The notes: generated by a model from the sequence alone, not told the origin. 64,000 nt of DNA from Ailurus styani (GCA_002007465.1 LNAC01000001.1:4825206-4889205), one strand, 5' to 3'. Counted from the stretch's first letter, positions 35,400 to 47,534 are shown. Translations and numbers: made by a program.

Positions 35400-37555
35400 G
35401 ATAATTATTCTCAAATGGCATGCACTGGGTGTCGAGCCTGACCCAGACTCATCATCATGAGAGTTCACAATACCAGGGATAAAACAATGATTCTAAAACA
35501 TTAAAGAGAAAAGGACAGGAAAGAGCTGCTGAGTACACTGGGAATTGCTAACACAGAGGATGGGGGTGGCTAATTCTCAGGACAAGTAGACTATGTGCCC
35601 TGATCAACCAAGGAAGTGCACTACTCAGATGTATCATAATAGTAACACACTTGGAAAAACACTTCCGAATCCCATGATCCTTGTGAAGTTGTTCTTTCTC
35701 CTTAGATTTTTTGAAATACATGGATGACAGCCCTTCCCCATTGCTCTGATTTCCTCACTTATGTGTTTCCACGTCATAGGAAACATCGTAACCCTTTCAG
35801 GATCGGAGGTGAACCACAGAGAAGAAACGAACCCTGCAAATGCAGGTGGAACAAAGCTGTAAAATGGAAGAAAGGAAAAGTCCGCCATGAAAAATACATC
35901 AGAAGGCACAAGTCATTGCTGAACTTGTGTAAAAGTATGTCATGCGTTGTTAATCAGATATTTGATGAAGCATAAGATGTAATTGAAGACTGAATCAGGT
36001 ACTATTGTTAAAATGAAGGTTCTCAGAAAAATGAGTATTCATGCGCATCACCTGAACTTAGTGCACTTTCCCAGAAAGACAATCCACGGTAAAACTGACG
36101 ACTGTGTTATATTCCATTTCTCATTTCAAGATCAATTCAGTCCCATGAAGCCTTTATCCAAAGTACGGGCGTCTTTTTATTCATTTCGCTTCCAAAATAT
36201 TGTAATTCCTTATTTTTATAGAGGACCATAAAGTGAGGAATGTTGGTAAAAAGGAACTACACAAAATTAAAAATAGTATGGTTGAGAGACTACACTAATG
36301 TCATCTATTAGCTTTCTTCAACTGCTAGCAACAAAATTACACCTGTATCTTAAATTTAAATTGAGTGCCTGGTTGAGTTCACAGAGTACTGGTATTTCAT
36401 ATTATCACAGACACTATAAGGAAAGAAATCTAATTTTAAAAACAAAATCAATTTCAATTTTACAGTGGCAGTAATTGTAGGAAGACGTTTATAGGCCATA
36501 TATACCAGAAGGGACTATCTGGATCTTAAGTTACCCATAACAATTATCAACTACTTATTCAATGCAATAATTCAAACACATATTCACATTTGTTACAGAG
36601 GACAAAAATAAATTGCAATAAAATTTTATATACACAATTATACTTTAGGATATAACAAGGAATATATACTTTGCATACAACTTCTTAATTGATTTGTTGC
36701 TAACACAAGTCAGAGGGTAAAGCAGAAAATCTTATATTTATTTTCATAAACTTGACAAATCAGATAATATTAAAGCCTTAGAGAGCATAGGATTTTCCAA
36801 ATCTTCTCCCATGAAATACAGCATCTTTAAACACACTGTAGCAGAAACAAAAATAATTCGGTCATAATAAAATTTTACCATTGAAGGGAGGATCAATATG
36901 TCTACATATTTCTTTTAATTGACTTCTGTCCATAAAGGACACTATCACCATCCTAGTTACAGATTACAGTTGAAACTTTCTGCGATAAAATGAAATTCCT
37001 CTTCATGAATCATAAAGGACATTATCCTCAATATTATTTATATTGGTTGGATGTGTGGGTAAAGAGGAAACTATGTCCCATACCAAGTGTTACAAAAATT
37101 AAGTTCATGAATCAAAAGGAGATAAAATATATTTTGAAATATGAAATTATTATATAATAGAAACAATCTCAGTTATAACAATATCATTTCTGAGGAAATG
37201 CCTATTTATACATATATATATGCACATATATTGTGAGCAGATATGTGCTCAAACACTACGCATCACGATACAGCACTCAGAGCTTGTCCACTTATGACTC
37301 TGTACACCCCCAACTGGATATACTGAAGCTAAGTGCCCTTGACGTTTATTTTCAAAGCCTCCTGCTACGGGGAAGTATGACTCAAGCCAGGGGTCCCCTA
37401 GAGGGGTCCTGCAGAGCAGTGTACCTGTCTAGCAGGTGTGTAAAGGAGAACACAGCCCTCCGAGGCTCCGTGCTAACCTGTGTCCACCTCACCACAGCCT
37501 GAGGAAATCAAAGGTTCCTGAGATTCTTGGGAAATGGGGCCACTTGGAACACATC
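35400..37555. other. AT-rich intronic stretch, no recognised element
   Basis: This is long AT-rich sequence, especially 36,240-37,230. I see no gene, exon or clear repeat. Confidence 0.45.
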
Positions 37556-37559
37556 AGGA

Positions 37560-38620
37560 GAAACTGAGGGAATAAGGCCAAAATGATGAGAAGATTCAGA
37601 GTGGAGCAGAGCATTAACAAGGGCAACACTCAATGACCATTAAAGAGTGAGCGTGTGTTGGCGGCGGAGGGCTCCTGGGGGGAGGTCAGCGGGGACTAAA
37701 AAGAGCCCTGCCCAGATGAGCACACGTGGGGCCAGGGACACAACCTTCTCCCACAGCAGTGGAACCAAGTCAAAAGGACACAGAAGGATGACTGAGGAAG
37801 CTTCCTGGGCCACAGGTGGGACAATTGGGACACTGAGTTTCAAAAAGAATAGGAAGAGAGAAGGACTATAACACTAAATTTTTAAAACATGAATCTAAAC
37901 TGATCTACTGATAAACACGTGAGGGGAGTGGGAGATGAGAAGCAAAGGCAAAGCTCTTCATTATAGAAGACTAAAAAATGTAGATGGATAGAAGATTTGG
38001 GATAGAAGAATAGAAAGAATCCGAACATCGCCAAGTTCAACCCTAAAAGGACTGGTTGATTCCAGCCAGGGTCCTCCTTGGGGACTGAAACCCGCAGATT
38101 AAGGTCATTGGAAAGGAAGATAATTGCTCAGTTTGCAAGTACTGTATACTGTATACTGCCCACAGATTCTTCTGTGTCTCCTAGTATGTTGGTACCCTAA
38201 CGACACATGATAGCCTCGGTAGTCTTCTGGGCCAAAAACATTTGCTCACAAGGAAATGCATAGACAGATCCAGAAATGGGACATTTGGCAAGACAACTGG
38301 CCTAGGCTTTCAAAAGAATCGATGAGGAAATTCCATTTGGGTCATGTATTACATTATATTAGGGGATCATGGTTAATTTTTATAGATGTCATAATCTTAC
38401 TATGTAGCAGAATTATTCTTAGGAGATACACGAAACAATAAGGATGATGAGTCACGATGTCTGTGTTGAACTCTTGGTCTAATAAAAAACAAGCGTACGC
38501 TACACACACATAAACAACCCCACAATGGAGGAAGGGCAGAGATCATGCATTTGGGCAAAATGTCCATAAAGGGTGGATCGAGTTGATGAGACTACTGGTT
38601 CTTATTACCATATTTTCTTT
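37560..38620 (+). repeat. Possible ancient interspersed repeat, family not assigned
   Basis: 'ggggatcatggttaattttt' and 'ttcttaggagatacacgaaa' followed by 'gagtcacgatgtctgtgttg' resemble a dispersed mammalian repeat terminus, but I cannot name the family. The segment may be unique sequence, in particular left of 38,250. Confidence 0.3.
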
Positions 38621-38624
38621 CAAA

Positions 38625-39220
38625 CTGCTTTATCTAAGAAAAAAATTCAAAATAAAAAACTAAGGGAACACAGGGTCTACCCACAGTCTAGTGGAGAAGA
38701 CACACAGGACAACCATTAAGACACAATGTCACAAATACGAGAAAAGGGAGTTATTACAGACTGACAAGGGAATTCTAAGGAGGAAGTGTTTCTTTTCCAA
38801 TCGCAGGAACTATTACTCATTATAATAACAGGAACACAAGCAATGATTTAGCTATTGTAAGGTATGCCTGGGGAAGGGACAGAGAAGTGAAGAGCTTTCA
38901 GCAGCCCAAATCCAGGAACACTCAGGCAGGAAAATGTTGGAGGAGCTGAAGTACAACGAAATGGGGGTGTACAGCTTTTGCAGACAAAGCTCCACCGCAC
39001 GCATGCTCTCAAGTGCAGCGATGGCTCATCGGTTTGGAGCACGCACGGCACGCACGTGTTCTCGCCCGAACGAAACAGTCTACAGCGAAAGCCAAAGGAA
39101 GAGCAGAAACATCGTGTTTCCCTACCAAATAGGATCGTCCTATCATTCAGACTCCTTCCAATGTTCTACAATATTGTTCTCTTTAGGGTAAAAGTTACAC
39201 GGCTGTGTCACAGAAAAGTA
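38625..39220. other. Intronic stretch, no recognised element
   Basis: No gene or repeat is recognised. An A run ends near 38,660. Confidence 0.4.
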
Positions 39221-39224
39221 GTTT

Positions 39225-39450
39225 AGGAGTCAAATTTCCAGAGGCAGACATTTTGGAATCATCACTGGACCGAGATCGAGAAAGCTGTGCGAAGCAGAAC
39301 AGGCTATGTCGCCTCTCTGAGCCTCAGTTTACTCAACTATACAATGGCAACACTGATTTTAAAATCCGGGCTTCCTGAAAGGTTTAATAACATGGTCGTG
39401 CACGTAAGGATACTACCACAGTTGTTGGCTACGTAACAAGTAACGTCTCT
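39225..39450 (+). repeat. MIR SINE remnant
   Basis: 'gtcgcctctctgagcctcag', 'tttactcaactatacaatgg' and 'ctgaaaggtttaataacatg' follow MIR order in a diverged form. Confidence 0.7.
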
Positions 39451-39559
39451 CATGGTGGCGGAGACAGTGGGGATGATGACGAGGAATAAAATACAAAAGC
39501 ATACACAGAAGATTATTTTAAAGCCACTAAGTTTATATACTAAGACTCACAAACATTCA

Positions 39560-40985
39560 AGACAGAATCAAAGAAGACCTAAAAAAATGGGAAGACTCAA
39601 CATAGTTTAGATGTCACCAATTATCTACAGTGACAAAACAGCAGCAGGTGTTTACTGTAGAAATCAATGATCTAATCCCAAACTTTATACAGAAAAACCA
39701 GTTACATGAAACAGCCAAAGAAACCAAGTAGGACGCTACCAGATTTTAAGATTTATTATAAAACTACTGGTATCGGAAGAGTAGGCATGCTGGTAAAACA
39801 GGACGTCAGTGAAACAAACTGACCACACATCAGGCTCACTGATTCTCAAAACACGTGCCAAGAAAACTCAATGAGAAAGTACAGTATTTTCAACAAGTGG
39901 TATTTCCAAAAGGTCCAATGAGACAGGAAGGAAAGGGAGGGAAGGTGGGCTGAACCATACTCTATACCACATACAAAAATCAACTCAAAATAGATCATAG
40001 AACTAAATGCTGAAGTTAAAATAACAAAACTTCTAGAGGGAAACACAGGAGCAAATCCTCGTGAGCTTGGATTAGGCAAATATTTCTCAGGATACAAAAA
40101 GCATAAAACAAAGGGGAAAAAAAGAATAAATCAGACTTCTTCAAATTAAAAACACTGGCTCTTTGAACGACTTTGCAAAGAGAATAGGCAGGCTGTGGAA
40201 TTAGAGAAGGTAGTTGCAAACTGCCTATCCGACAAAGGGCTCCTACCCAAAGTATATAAAAACTCTGAAAACTCAATAATAAAAACAACCCATCAAAAAT
40301 TGGCAAAAAGGAAAACATTTACACAGATACTTCACCAAAAAAGAGAAACGAATGACCAAGACACACAAGAAAACACAATCAGTGTCACTAGTCAATTGGA
40401 AAATGCAAATTAAAGCCCCAAGAAGATACCAGGACACACCTATTAGAATGGCTGAAGTCTAAGGGGAAAAAAAAAAAAAGGCAGGAAGATGCAGAGCAAG
40501 TGAAATTCTCCTGTATTGCTGGTCTGAAGGCAAAATAATACAGCCATTCTAGAAAACACTGTGGCGCTTTCTTATACAGCTAATCATATACTTACTTGAC
40601 GAAAAGATACAACTATCCTGCTTCTAGGTATTTACCTGAGAGAAAGGAAAACATAGGTCCATACGAAGATCTCTACACAAATATTTATAGACAGTTCTAT
40701 TCCTAATCCACACGGAGACATCCAACACGTCTCCTGTCAGCAGACGAGTAAACAAATTGCGGTACATCCATAGGATGGAACAGTACTGAGCACAACAGTA
40801 ACAGAGGGAGGAGAAGGGCTCTGGAGGGGCACCAGGGACTTTTGGAGGAGACTGGAAATCCTCCGACCCTTGCCCTTGGTCTTGATGATGCCAACTGAAC
40901 ATATCTGTCAACATGCAGAACTGAAAAGGATGGATGTTACTGTAGTGCCCTGAAAATCCACGTAAAGAAGAAAATTGGATCATCA
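39560..40985 (+). mobile_element. L1 LINE ORF2 end and 3' UTR (longest L1 piece)
   Basis: This is a long forward L1 segment: 'gaaaaccagttacatgaaac'-type ORF2 sequence, 'aaaatcaactcaaaatagat', 'cttctagagggaaacacagg', 'ttggattaggcaaatatttc', 'actggctctttgaacgactt', 'ccgacaaagggctcctaccc' and 'cctattagaatggctgaagt'. It then runs into 3'-UTR sequence. Reading frames are broken by stops and small indels. It is antisense to DOCK1. Confidence 0.88.
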
Positions 40986-41169
40986 TAAAATTCCCTGTGA
41001 AGGATATGTAACTAATCCTGATATTACAGTGGAGACTTTCTTGCTCTTACACATAGAGAAACAGACTGGTTTTAATACAAGCAGGATCACACTTTAATCA
41101 TTGTCACTTTCAAATGGCTTTGTTATTCAGCGGCGCAAGCCCACATCATTACTCGTGTTTTTCACATTG

Positions 41170-42010
41170 GTCCGGAGTAGCCATGCCAATTTCTTCTCGC
41201 CCATGAACATTACGGACAAAGGATTGAGATTGAAACGGGTCCCAATGGGATTTAATCTGAGATTCCACAGAATTTTTTAATTAATTGAGGAGGCTTAGGA
41301 TATCCGCCCTCTTCTTTCTGCAAATACAAAGCATGTCCATTTGTTCGAGTCTATTTTTAGGCCATTGAAGAATATTTCGCGGTTTTCGTCATTTTTGGAT
41401 CATAAACAGCTCTTCTTACTGTTCCTCCTACTGGGAGCGGCACCTTCTTCAAAACCTTTTAAATTTTCGACCTTTATTTGTTCATTTGGGAAATGACTGT
41501 ATTTAATATGCGGATTTTATGATTAAACTTAACAGAATTTGGTTATTACTCCCAACAGGTTTTGTTATGGGGGGAAAGAGTGGGCTCTAGAGAAATATAA
41601 TCTGTCAATGATTTTGTGCTGCTCTTTGTCATTGCTGTGCTTCTGTTTCTTAGTCCTGTTTCTAGATTTATGACGCAGTCCATCACCACCGAGACAATGT
41701 CCAGTTGTACTAATAACTGCTGGTGTCTTTGTTTTCTTAGAGATTTTAGCTGGCATGCCTTTAGGGTCTGATTCTTTATTTCTATTTTTCTATTGAGTGA
41801 GGTGTAGTGGACACATAACGTGGTGCAAGCTTAAGGTGCATGATGAGTCGATCTGATACATTATACACTTCTTGCAATATGACCGCCATACCATTAGGAA
41901 CACCTCTACCAGGTCACATAATTACCACTTCTTTTATGCGGTGGGAACATTTAAGATCTCATCTCTTGGATATTAGCTGAGGACAGACCTTGTGTATCAT
42001 GTTAAGGAAG
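41170..42010 (-). mobile_element. L1 LINE fragment, reverse orientation (diverged)
   Basis: The reverse complement of L1 ORF2 is suggested by 'ccaatgggatttaatctgag', 'catgtccatttgttcgagtc' and 'ggatcataaacagctctt'. From 41,770 'aggtgtagtggacacataac' and 'gcggtgggaacatttaagat' resemble L1-associated UTR sequence. This is the only L1 piece in the same orientation as DOCK1. The boundary with the 39.6-41.0 kb L1 is unclear. Confidence 0.5.
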
Positions 42011-42164
42011 TATTCCTAACTTAGAGACCACCTGTAATAAAACATACGAGGCTACACAAATATGGTTATGGGTATTACTACAATGGAAGAGTTTTATCAC
42101 TGAAGGGCAAAAGGACCAGCAATAAAATTAACCACAGAGGAAGGGAAGAGGAAAACAAAACAAG

Positions 42165-42645
42165 GCATAATCAGAGAGAAAGAGAGACCACGAGACTCTT
42201 ATCATAGGAAACAAACTGAGGGTTGCTGGACGGGAAGGGGGGTGGGAGGATGGGGGAACTGGGTGACGGGCATTAAGGAGGGCACGGGATGGAACGAGCA
42301 CTGGGTGTTATACAAGACTGATGAGTCACGGGCGCCTGGGTGGCTCAGTGGATTAAAGCCTCTGCCTTCTGGCTCGACTCATGATCTCAGGGTCCTGGGA
42401 TCGAGGCCCGCGTCCTGGGATCGAGGCCCACATCGGGCTCCCGGCTCAGCAGGAAGCCTGCTTCCTCCTCTCTCCCTGCCTGCCTCTCTGCCCACTTGTG
42501 ATCTGATCTCTCTCTCTCTCTGTGTCAAATAAATAAATAAAATCTTTAAAAAAAAAAAAAGACTGATGAGTCACTGACCTCTACCTCTGAAACGAATATT
42601 ACACTGTTAATTAATTGAATTTCAATTAAAAAATAAATAAAAGCA
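42165..42645 (+). mobile_element. Carnivore-type L1 3' terminus, split by a SINE
   Basis: The left part has 'ggaaacaaactgagggttgc', 'gggcattaaggagggcacgg' and 'gcactgggtgttatacaaga'. The right part, after the SINE, has 'cctctacctctgaaacgaat', 'attacactgttaattaattg' and 'aatttcaattaaaaaataaa'. Together they form a continuous L1 3' end. It is antisense to DOCK1. Confidence 0.93.
42330..42560 (+). mobile_element. SINEC nested in L1, perfect target-site duplication
   Basis: It starts 'gggcgcctgggtggctcagt' and ends 'aaataaataaataaaatc' plus poly(A). It is flanked by identical 'gactgatgagtcac' at 42316-42329 and 42561-42574, so it is younger than the host L1. A 20-bp unit beginning 'gtcctgggatcgaggccc' is repeated in tandem at 42392-42431, unlike the other SINE copies here. 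It is antisense to DOCK1. Confidence 0.97.
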
Positions 42646-42829
42646 AGTTAAAAAAATTAAGCATCCAAAAAAGCACATCGGTATGCTTGTAAATTCTTAC
42701 TAATGGGTAAAACTGGGACTTCCTAGGACACATAAGTATGTAAGGACAAATTATAATAAAATAAAACTTAGAACAGCAACACTTTTTACAAATCTCATTT
42801 CCAAGGAGGGGAACGGAGTCATATTATTA

Positions 42830-42985
42830 ATCCATGCATTTAACAGGCATTTACGGAGGCCTGCTTGTACGTGCGCGCCATTCTCCAGCCCGCCCGAAGC
42901 TCACATTCTGCTGGACGGGCTTCGCTGACAGGGAGCCTCCTAGCAGTGCAATTGAAACATGAGCTTCACCTGTCAGGGTGGAGGC
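42830..42985 (-). repeat. L2 LINE 3' remnant, reverse
   Basis: 'tccatgcatttaacaggcat', 'ttacggaggcctgcttgtac' and 'gaagctcacattctgctgga' match the reversed L2 tail. Confidence 0.6.
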
Positions 42986-42989
42986 AAAC

Positions 42990-44100
42990 TAGCCCGTTAG
43001 TAACGGGGACTCTCCGGTACCTGCAGGAAGGTGATGTCAGGCACTTGACAAGCACACACTGCAGACATCTTCATAGCAAATTTTGTAAAAACAAAACAAA
43101 AGAACCCTCTTGGATGTCCGTTCGGTGAAATCAGTCAAATAAATATCAATTAAAATATACAGCAATTACCCAGAGTTAAGTAAATGTTTTTCATATTTCC
43201 TATTTATTTCTACACAGACATAATGAGAATACTAGAAGAAGCCATTGCACTAATCTGGTTAAAATTTAGAGCCGCATTTTATAATGACCAAATTACTTAG
43301 CTTTGATTGTAACAGTGACCATCATGATTTTAAATTAGGGAGTATAAAACATCGGTTTATCAAGATTCATCTCCTTAAACAAAATTCATATATTTTTAAG
43401 ATTAATGTTTTCACCTTATGACAATCATGGGACATTGCAGTTATTAACCAAGCACATAAAATTAAAAAAGAAAGCATCACAAATCAAATTGGTTTCCCAT
43501 TACCTGAACCCAAAACTCTAATCACAAGTCACACAGAGAAGATGCAAATTGGAAGTCACTTTCCAACAGATGCTCCGTCAAGATTTATTTATTTTTTATG
43601 AATCTTGCGTAGGCAAGATCTTAACAGCATGTAGTGGAAGGTAAATCCACAAAGTGGTACTATAATGACTAATTTTAATTATTTTCCAGAATCATTACTT
43701 GTTTGCAAAACTGAGTATGTTTTTCACAAGCTAATTATCTGCTACGCAGTTAAAAGTTTGCGAAACGGAATGCTCCTAGTTCCTGTCTAAACAAAAAACA
43801 TCCAGGATAATGAAGGCACTTGTTTTGAATTTAAATCAACCGTTTAGGTGTCAGGAAGAGGCAAAAGGCAGAAATCTAGGTTGATCAATTAAAAAGAAGC
43901 ATAGTCAACAGGAGGCATTTGTTGGAGAGAATCACAAACCTCAAATGCGACTACACGCAAATTCTGGTAAGGCAATCACCATTATTTGGATAACCGTTAC
44001 CAGACCTGAAAAGCAAAACTGCACTATTAATGCAGATGAAGGTACGGGCCTCTGAGGCCATCCCAAGCTGCTGCTCCCACCGCCCCCCAGCTCCAGCTCT
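42990..44100. other. AT-rich intronic stretch, no recognised element
   Basis: No gene or repeat is recognised. A short inverted repeat (caagatt...aatcttg) lies near 43,580-43,608. Confidence 0.4.
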
Positions 44101-44102
44101 AT

Positions 44103-44455
44103 TGCAGGCTAACTGTGGCCCCCCAAATCCTATGTTGAAGTCCCAACCTCAGCCCCTCAGAACATGACTGTATTTGGAGAGAGGGCCTTTAAAGAGGTAA
44201 TTATTAAATGAGGTCATGGGGGTAGGCTGCTGACCCAATATGTCATTATAAGAAGAGAAGATGCAGGGAAAGCCACGCACCGGGGGAAATGTATAAAGAA
44301 GCCATGTATATAAGGAGGGAGCCCTTAGAAGAAAGCAGCCCTGCCCAAAGCCTTGCTCTAGGATTTGTGGACTCGCTCCAGACCGGTGGGAATATAAGTT
44401 TCTATAGGGTAGGCCACTCGCTGGTGGTCCTTGGATATGGCAGCACTAGCAACCT
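44103..44455 (+). mobile_element. MLT1-type MaLR solo LTR remnant
   Basis: 'ccccccaaatcctatgttga', 'agtcccaacctcagcccctc', 'gaacatgactgtatttggag' and 'gagggcctttaaagaggtaa' start a MaLR LTR, and 'ggatatggcagcactagcaa' resembles its end. The middle is diverged. No internal retroviral coding sequence is attached. Confidence 0.78.
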
Positions 44456-44489
44456 CCCACACTCCTCAAGCCACACTTCCCCGGGGTCC

Positions 44490-44845
44490 TAGAACCTTCC
44501 CTAGCTCCCTCCCTCTGCAGACACTGCCTGCCCCTGCCCTTGGACAAAAGCTCCCGGCTAGAAGACCACCTGACTCCCTCCTTCCCCTTCCTCCTGCTCA
44601 GCTTCAAGGCCTCCTTTTCTAAGAGCTAAGAGCATCCCATTTCAAGTGGCAGCCCAGCTCTGTGAGCCAGCACACCTGATGCCCACACCCTGCCTATTTC
44701 AGGAACATTGTAAGATCCACCCACTTATCACCATTATCTAGCAACTCTCCTCATTCGAATGTAAACTCCACAAGGGTAGGGATCTTTGCCTGGCTACCAA
44801 CGGATCTCTCTCATTTCTAGAAAAGAACAATGAATCCATGTATGC
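44490..44845 (+). repeat. L2 LINE 3' remnant
   Basis: 'gcttcaaggcctccttttct', 'ccacccacttatcaccatta' and 'cgaatgtaaactccacaagg' follow L2 3' order. It abuts the MLT1 LTR, which may have inserted in it. Confidence 0.6.
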
Positions 44846-45052
44846 ATTCGGTTGTCATTTTTAAAAAATAATGTTTAAAGTCAGAGAAAAGGGCAAGGCC
44901 TAATACAAACATGTAAAAAGAAAAACTGTTCTGTCCAGCAAAGGTCATGACTTGAAAGAATTGCATGACTGCAATTCTACCAGCAGACAGGAGAATGGAG
45001 TTCTCATGAAGTTACCCACCGCTTTTCCAATCCTTTTAAAGATCCCTAAACC

Positions 45053-45227
45053 AGGGCGCCTGGCTGGCTCAGTAGGTTAAAGGACTGCCTTTGGCTCATG
45101 GTCACGATTCCAGGGTCTTGGGATTGAGCCCCATGTAGTCAGGCTCCCTGCTCAGCATGGAGTCTGCATCTCCCTCTGCCTGCTCCCCCTGCTTGTGCTC
45201 TCTCTGTCAAATAAATAAAATCTGAAA
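45053..45227 (+). mobile_element. SINEC with microsatellite tail
   Basis: It starts 'agggcgcctggctggctcag' and ends 'aaataaataaaatctgaaag'. The poly(A) tail has become a purine microsatellite. 'atccctaaac' (45042-45051) and 'atccctgaac' (45377-45386), one mismatch apart, enclose SINE and microsatellite together. It is antisense to DOCK1. Confidence 0.94.
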
Positions 45228-45249
45228 GAAAAAGAAAGAAAGAAAAGAA

Positions 45250-45309
<60 letters not shown>

Positions 45310-45376
45310 AAAGAAAGAAGGAGGAAGAAGGAAGGAAGGAAGGAAGGAAGGAAGGAAGGAAGGAAGGAAGGAAGGA
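45224..45376. repeat. (AAAG)n followed by (GGAA)n
   Basis: About 95 bp of AAAG-type repeat is followed by about 58 bp of GGAA repeat, all purine on the plus strand. It lies inside the target-site duplication of the SINE and so descends from its poly(A) tail. In the DOCK1 transcript it reads as a continuous pyrimidine tract. A Phe/Ser-rich 93-codon minus frame across it is an artefact of the repeat. Confidence 0.96.
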
Positions 45377-45503
45377 ATCCCTGAACTGATAGCTAACGGG
45401 TACCATTCTAAAGAAATTCATGTACGAAAGCAATTTTTACAATAAACTCAAAATGCATGTTCTGAGATAAGGGTGCCTCTAGAGTTGCACTGAAGCCACG
45501 TTT

Positions 45504-45616
45504 TCTTTTCTTTTTTTTTTTAAAGATTTTATTTATGTGGGACTTGATCCCAGGACCCTGGGATCATGACCTGAGCCGAAGGCAGCGGCTCAACCGACTG
45601 AGCCACCCAGGCGCCC
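45504..45616 (-). mobile_element. SINEC, internally deleted
   Basis: This reverse SINE of only 113 bp joins 'aaagattttatttatg' directly to 'tgggacttgatcccagg', so the central part is missing, and it ends 'gagccacccaggcgccc'. Flanks 'tgaagccacgttt' at 45491-45503 and 45617-45629 are identical. It is sense to DOCK1 and faces the SINE at 45053. Confidence 0.95.
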
Positions 45617-45629
45617 TGAAGCCACGTTT

Positions 45630-47530
45630 CCAACACCTCTCCGTGGGGGGGTTTGCCAGAAGGGCACGTGAATGCTAGAATCTACCCTAGAGCCACAGGT
45701 ATCCCCAGGTGTTCTCCTTCCTCCCAAGTGTGCGCTCTTACCCGTTTTATCGTTTTAAGCAAATTAAAGTCTGATCAGGAAAAAGGAATCACCCGATGAG
45801 TCTTAGAGAAAACCGCCTGCTCACTGAATGGAAATTGCATTAATCACGACAATCCGATATGCTGGAGGACTTGTGCAATTCTGGACATACGGCAAAGGCA
45901 TGGGGCTCTGCTGTAAGACTAAAGTATGGTCTGCAAGTCTACTTACGAGGCACTAACAAGGTTCTGCTGCAGCATCCAAGTGCAGCCTGTGGCTTCTCTC
46001 CCAGGCAAAGCTTCCCCTCGGGGCTCAGCCACATGAGATCGTGATAAGCCTCCATCAACACACGGCAAAGGCTAAGACCAAAAGGCAGGTGCTGGTGGCC
46101 ACCCAGCCATCACAATGCAGCCGTGTAATCCAGGGAAAATGAGGAAGCAGAAAGCCTCATTTTGCTAAAGGACTTTTCTTGCATTTGAGAGAACCTCATG
46201 CCCAGGGCACTGTGCAGGCCGCTGCCCAGCAGATGAGAAACTAAGGGAGTCTTTCTGCCCCCACGGGACCCGGAGAGAGTGAACGGGACCCAGACACAGC
46301 TTTCCGGAGGGCTTCCTGGGCACGTTGCATCTGTATTGATCAGGACACAGTGAGGTCGAGCAGCCAAATGACTCAACTCCCCTCACGCTACCACCTGAGA
46401 GCATCATCTTTTCATAAGGAAGGTAGGCAAGGGCAAATGTGGCTTGTTTTGAAATATCAAAATTATCTTCAAATTGCTAACATTGTTGTGATTTTGCCAG
46501 ATGGACAATCTACTTGATTACTAACATCGTTATGAGTCGGGCCGTAAGATTTCAAGCTAAGAGTTATGAAGGTAATGCGGAAGAAACAGCTAGAGCTCAG
46601 AAAAATTTAATATGCCAGGTTTTAGAAAGGCTCAAAAGTCCTCCTTTATCTCATGGCCTTGAGTGGGATCGCTGACAATCCATTCTCGGACTAGCCTGAA
46701 AGTCCTTCTGAGATGTGGCTTCCAGAACTGTGTCTGAGCCGCAGTGAAAACCTGTGTCGATGCCCCAGTATTAGAGGCCCAAGTCAAAGGCAGCCTTGTT
46801 CTGAATCCCGCCAGCCTTGGCGTGACTGCGAGGTCCTTCCCGCCTGGAGCTGGGAGGCCAGGGGGCAGAGCTGAATGTCACCGCGGCTTCGCTCCTTTCT
46901 AGACACTACCTTCCGCTTAGAACTAGCATGATCTCAGGATTTTGCCATCAGAGGGCAACATTTCGGGTCCAGGAAGAATTGGGTCCTTTCTATGAGAACC
47001 GGAATCTGTGCAAAGTGTTCATATCATCCGCTGTAGCCAGACATCTTGGTCAAGGGCTGCTGGCAGGTGGCTCAGAATGAAGACAGCAGGGGATTTGCGA
47101 AGGCAGCTCACACCCATTTGGTGTCCCCTCTCCTGCCCGTCGGACAGGTGCTCGGGACGCACGGAGGATACAGAGCACAGGCATCAGGAGCACCGCTTAC
47201 AAAACATGTTGCCCAGAAGCAGCTGCCGACGATGCTCTGCCGCCGCTGGCAGAGCCTCGCAAGTCCAGCCTCACCTCCCCCTGCCCTGCGGCTCTCAGTC
47301 ATGGCCAGCTGTCTCCACCTAGCTCACGTGCCCTGTCCCTGACACAGGGTGCCCAGAACAGAAGCTCTGGAGCGAAAGGACCAAGGACGAGGACAAGCAG
47401 GGCCAAAGAAGACGAAAGAAGAGGACTGGGGAGACATCAGTTCAGACGTGTCCTTCAGGGCCTGCTGCCGGGCCCCCGAGTGGGTCGAGGGAGCCGAGAA
47501 CGGCCACCTGGGGAGCTTGCTGGAACCGAG
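45630..47530. other. Intronic stretch, no recognised element
   Basis: No gene is recognised. A minus-strand donor-like 'gtaagt' near 45,950 lacks a plausible acceptor and DOCK1-like residues. Confidence 0.4.
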
Positions 47531-47534
47531 GTCC

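Noticed and set aside
39560..40413. L1 ORF2-derived frames as an active reverse transcriptase gene
   Set aside because: Frames are short and broken by stops and indels; only the 3' part of the element is present.
45152..45433. Phe/Ser/Leu-rich minus-strand frame that looks like a membrane protein
   Set aside because: It is the translation of the AAAG/GGAA microsatellite and part of a SINE.
45880..46020. Additional DOCK1 exon near a minus-strand gtaagt donor at about 45,950
   Set aside because: There is no polypyrimidine tract and AG at a sensible distance, and the residues do not match the expected upstream DOCK1 sequence.
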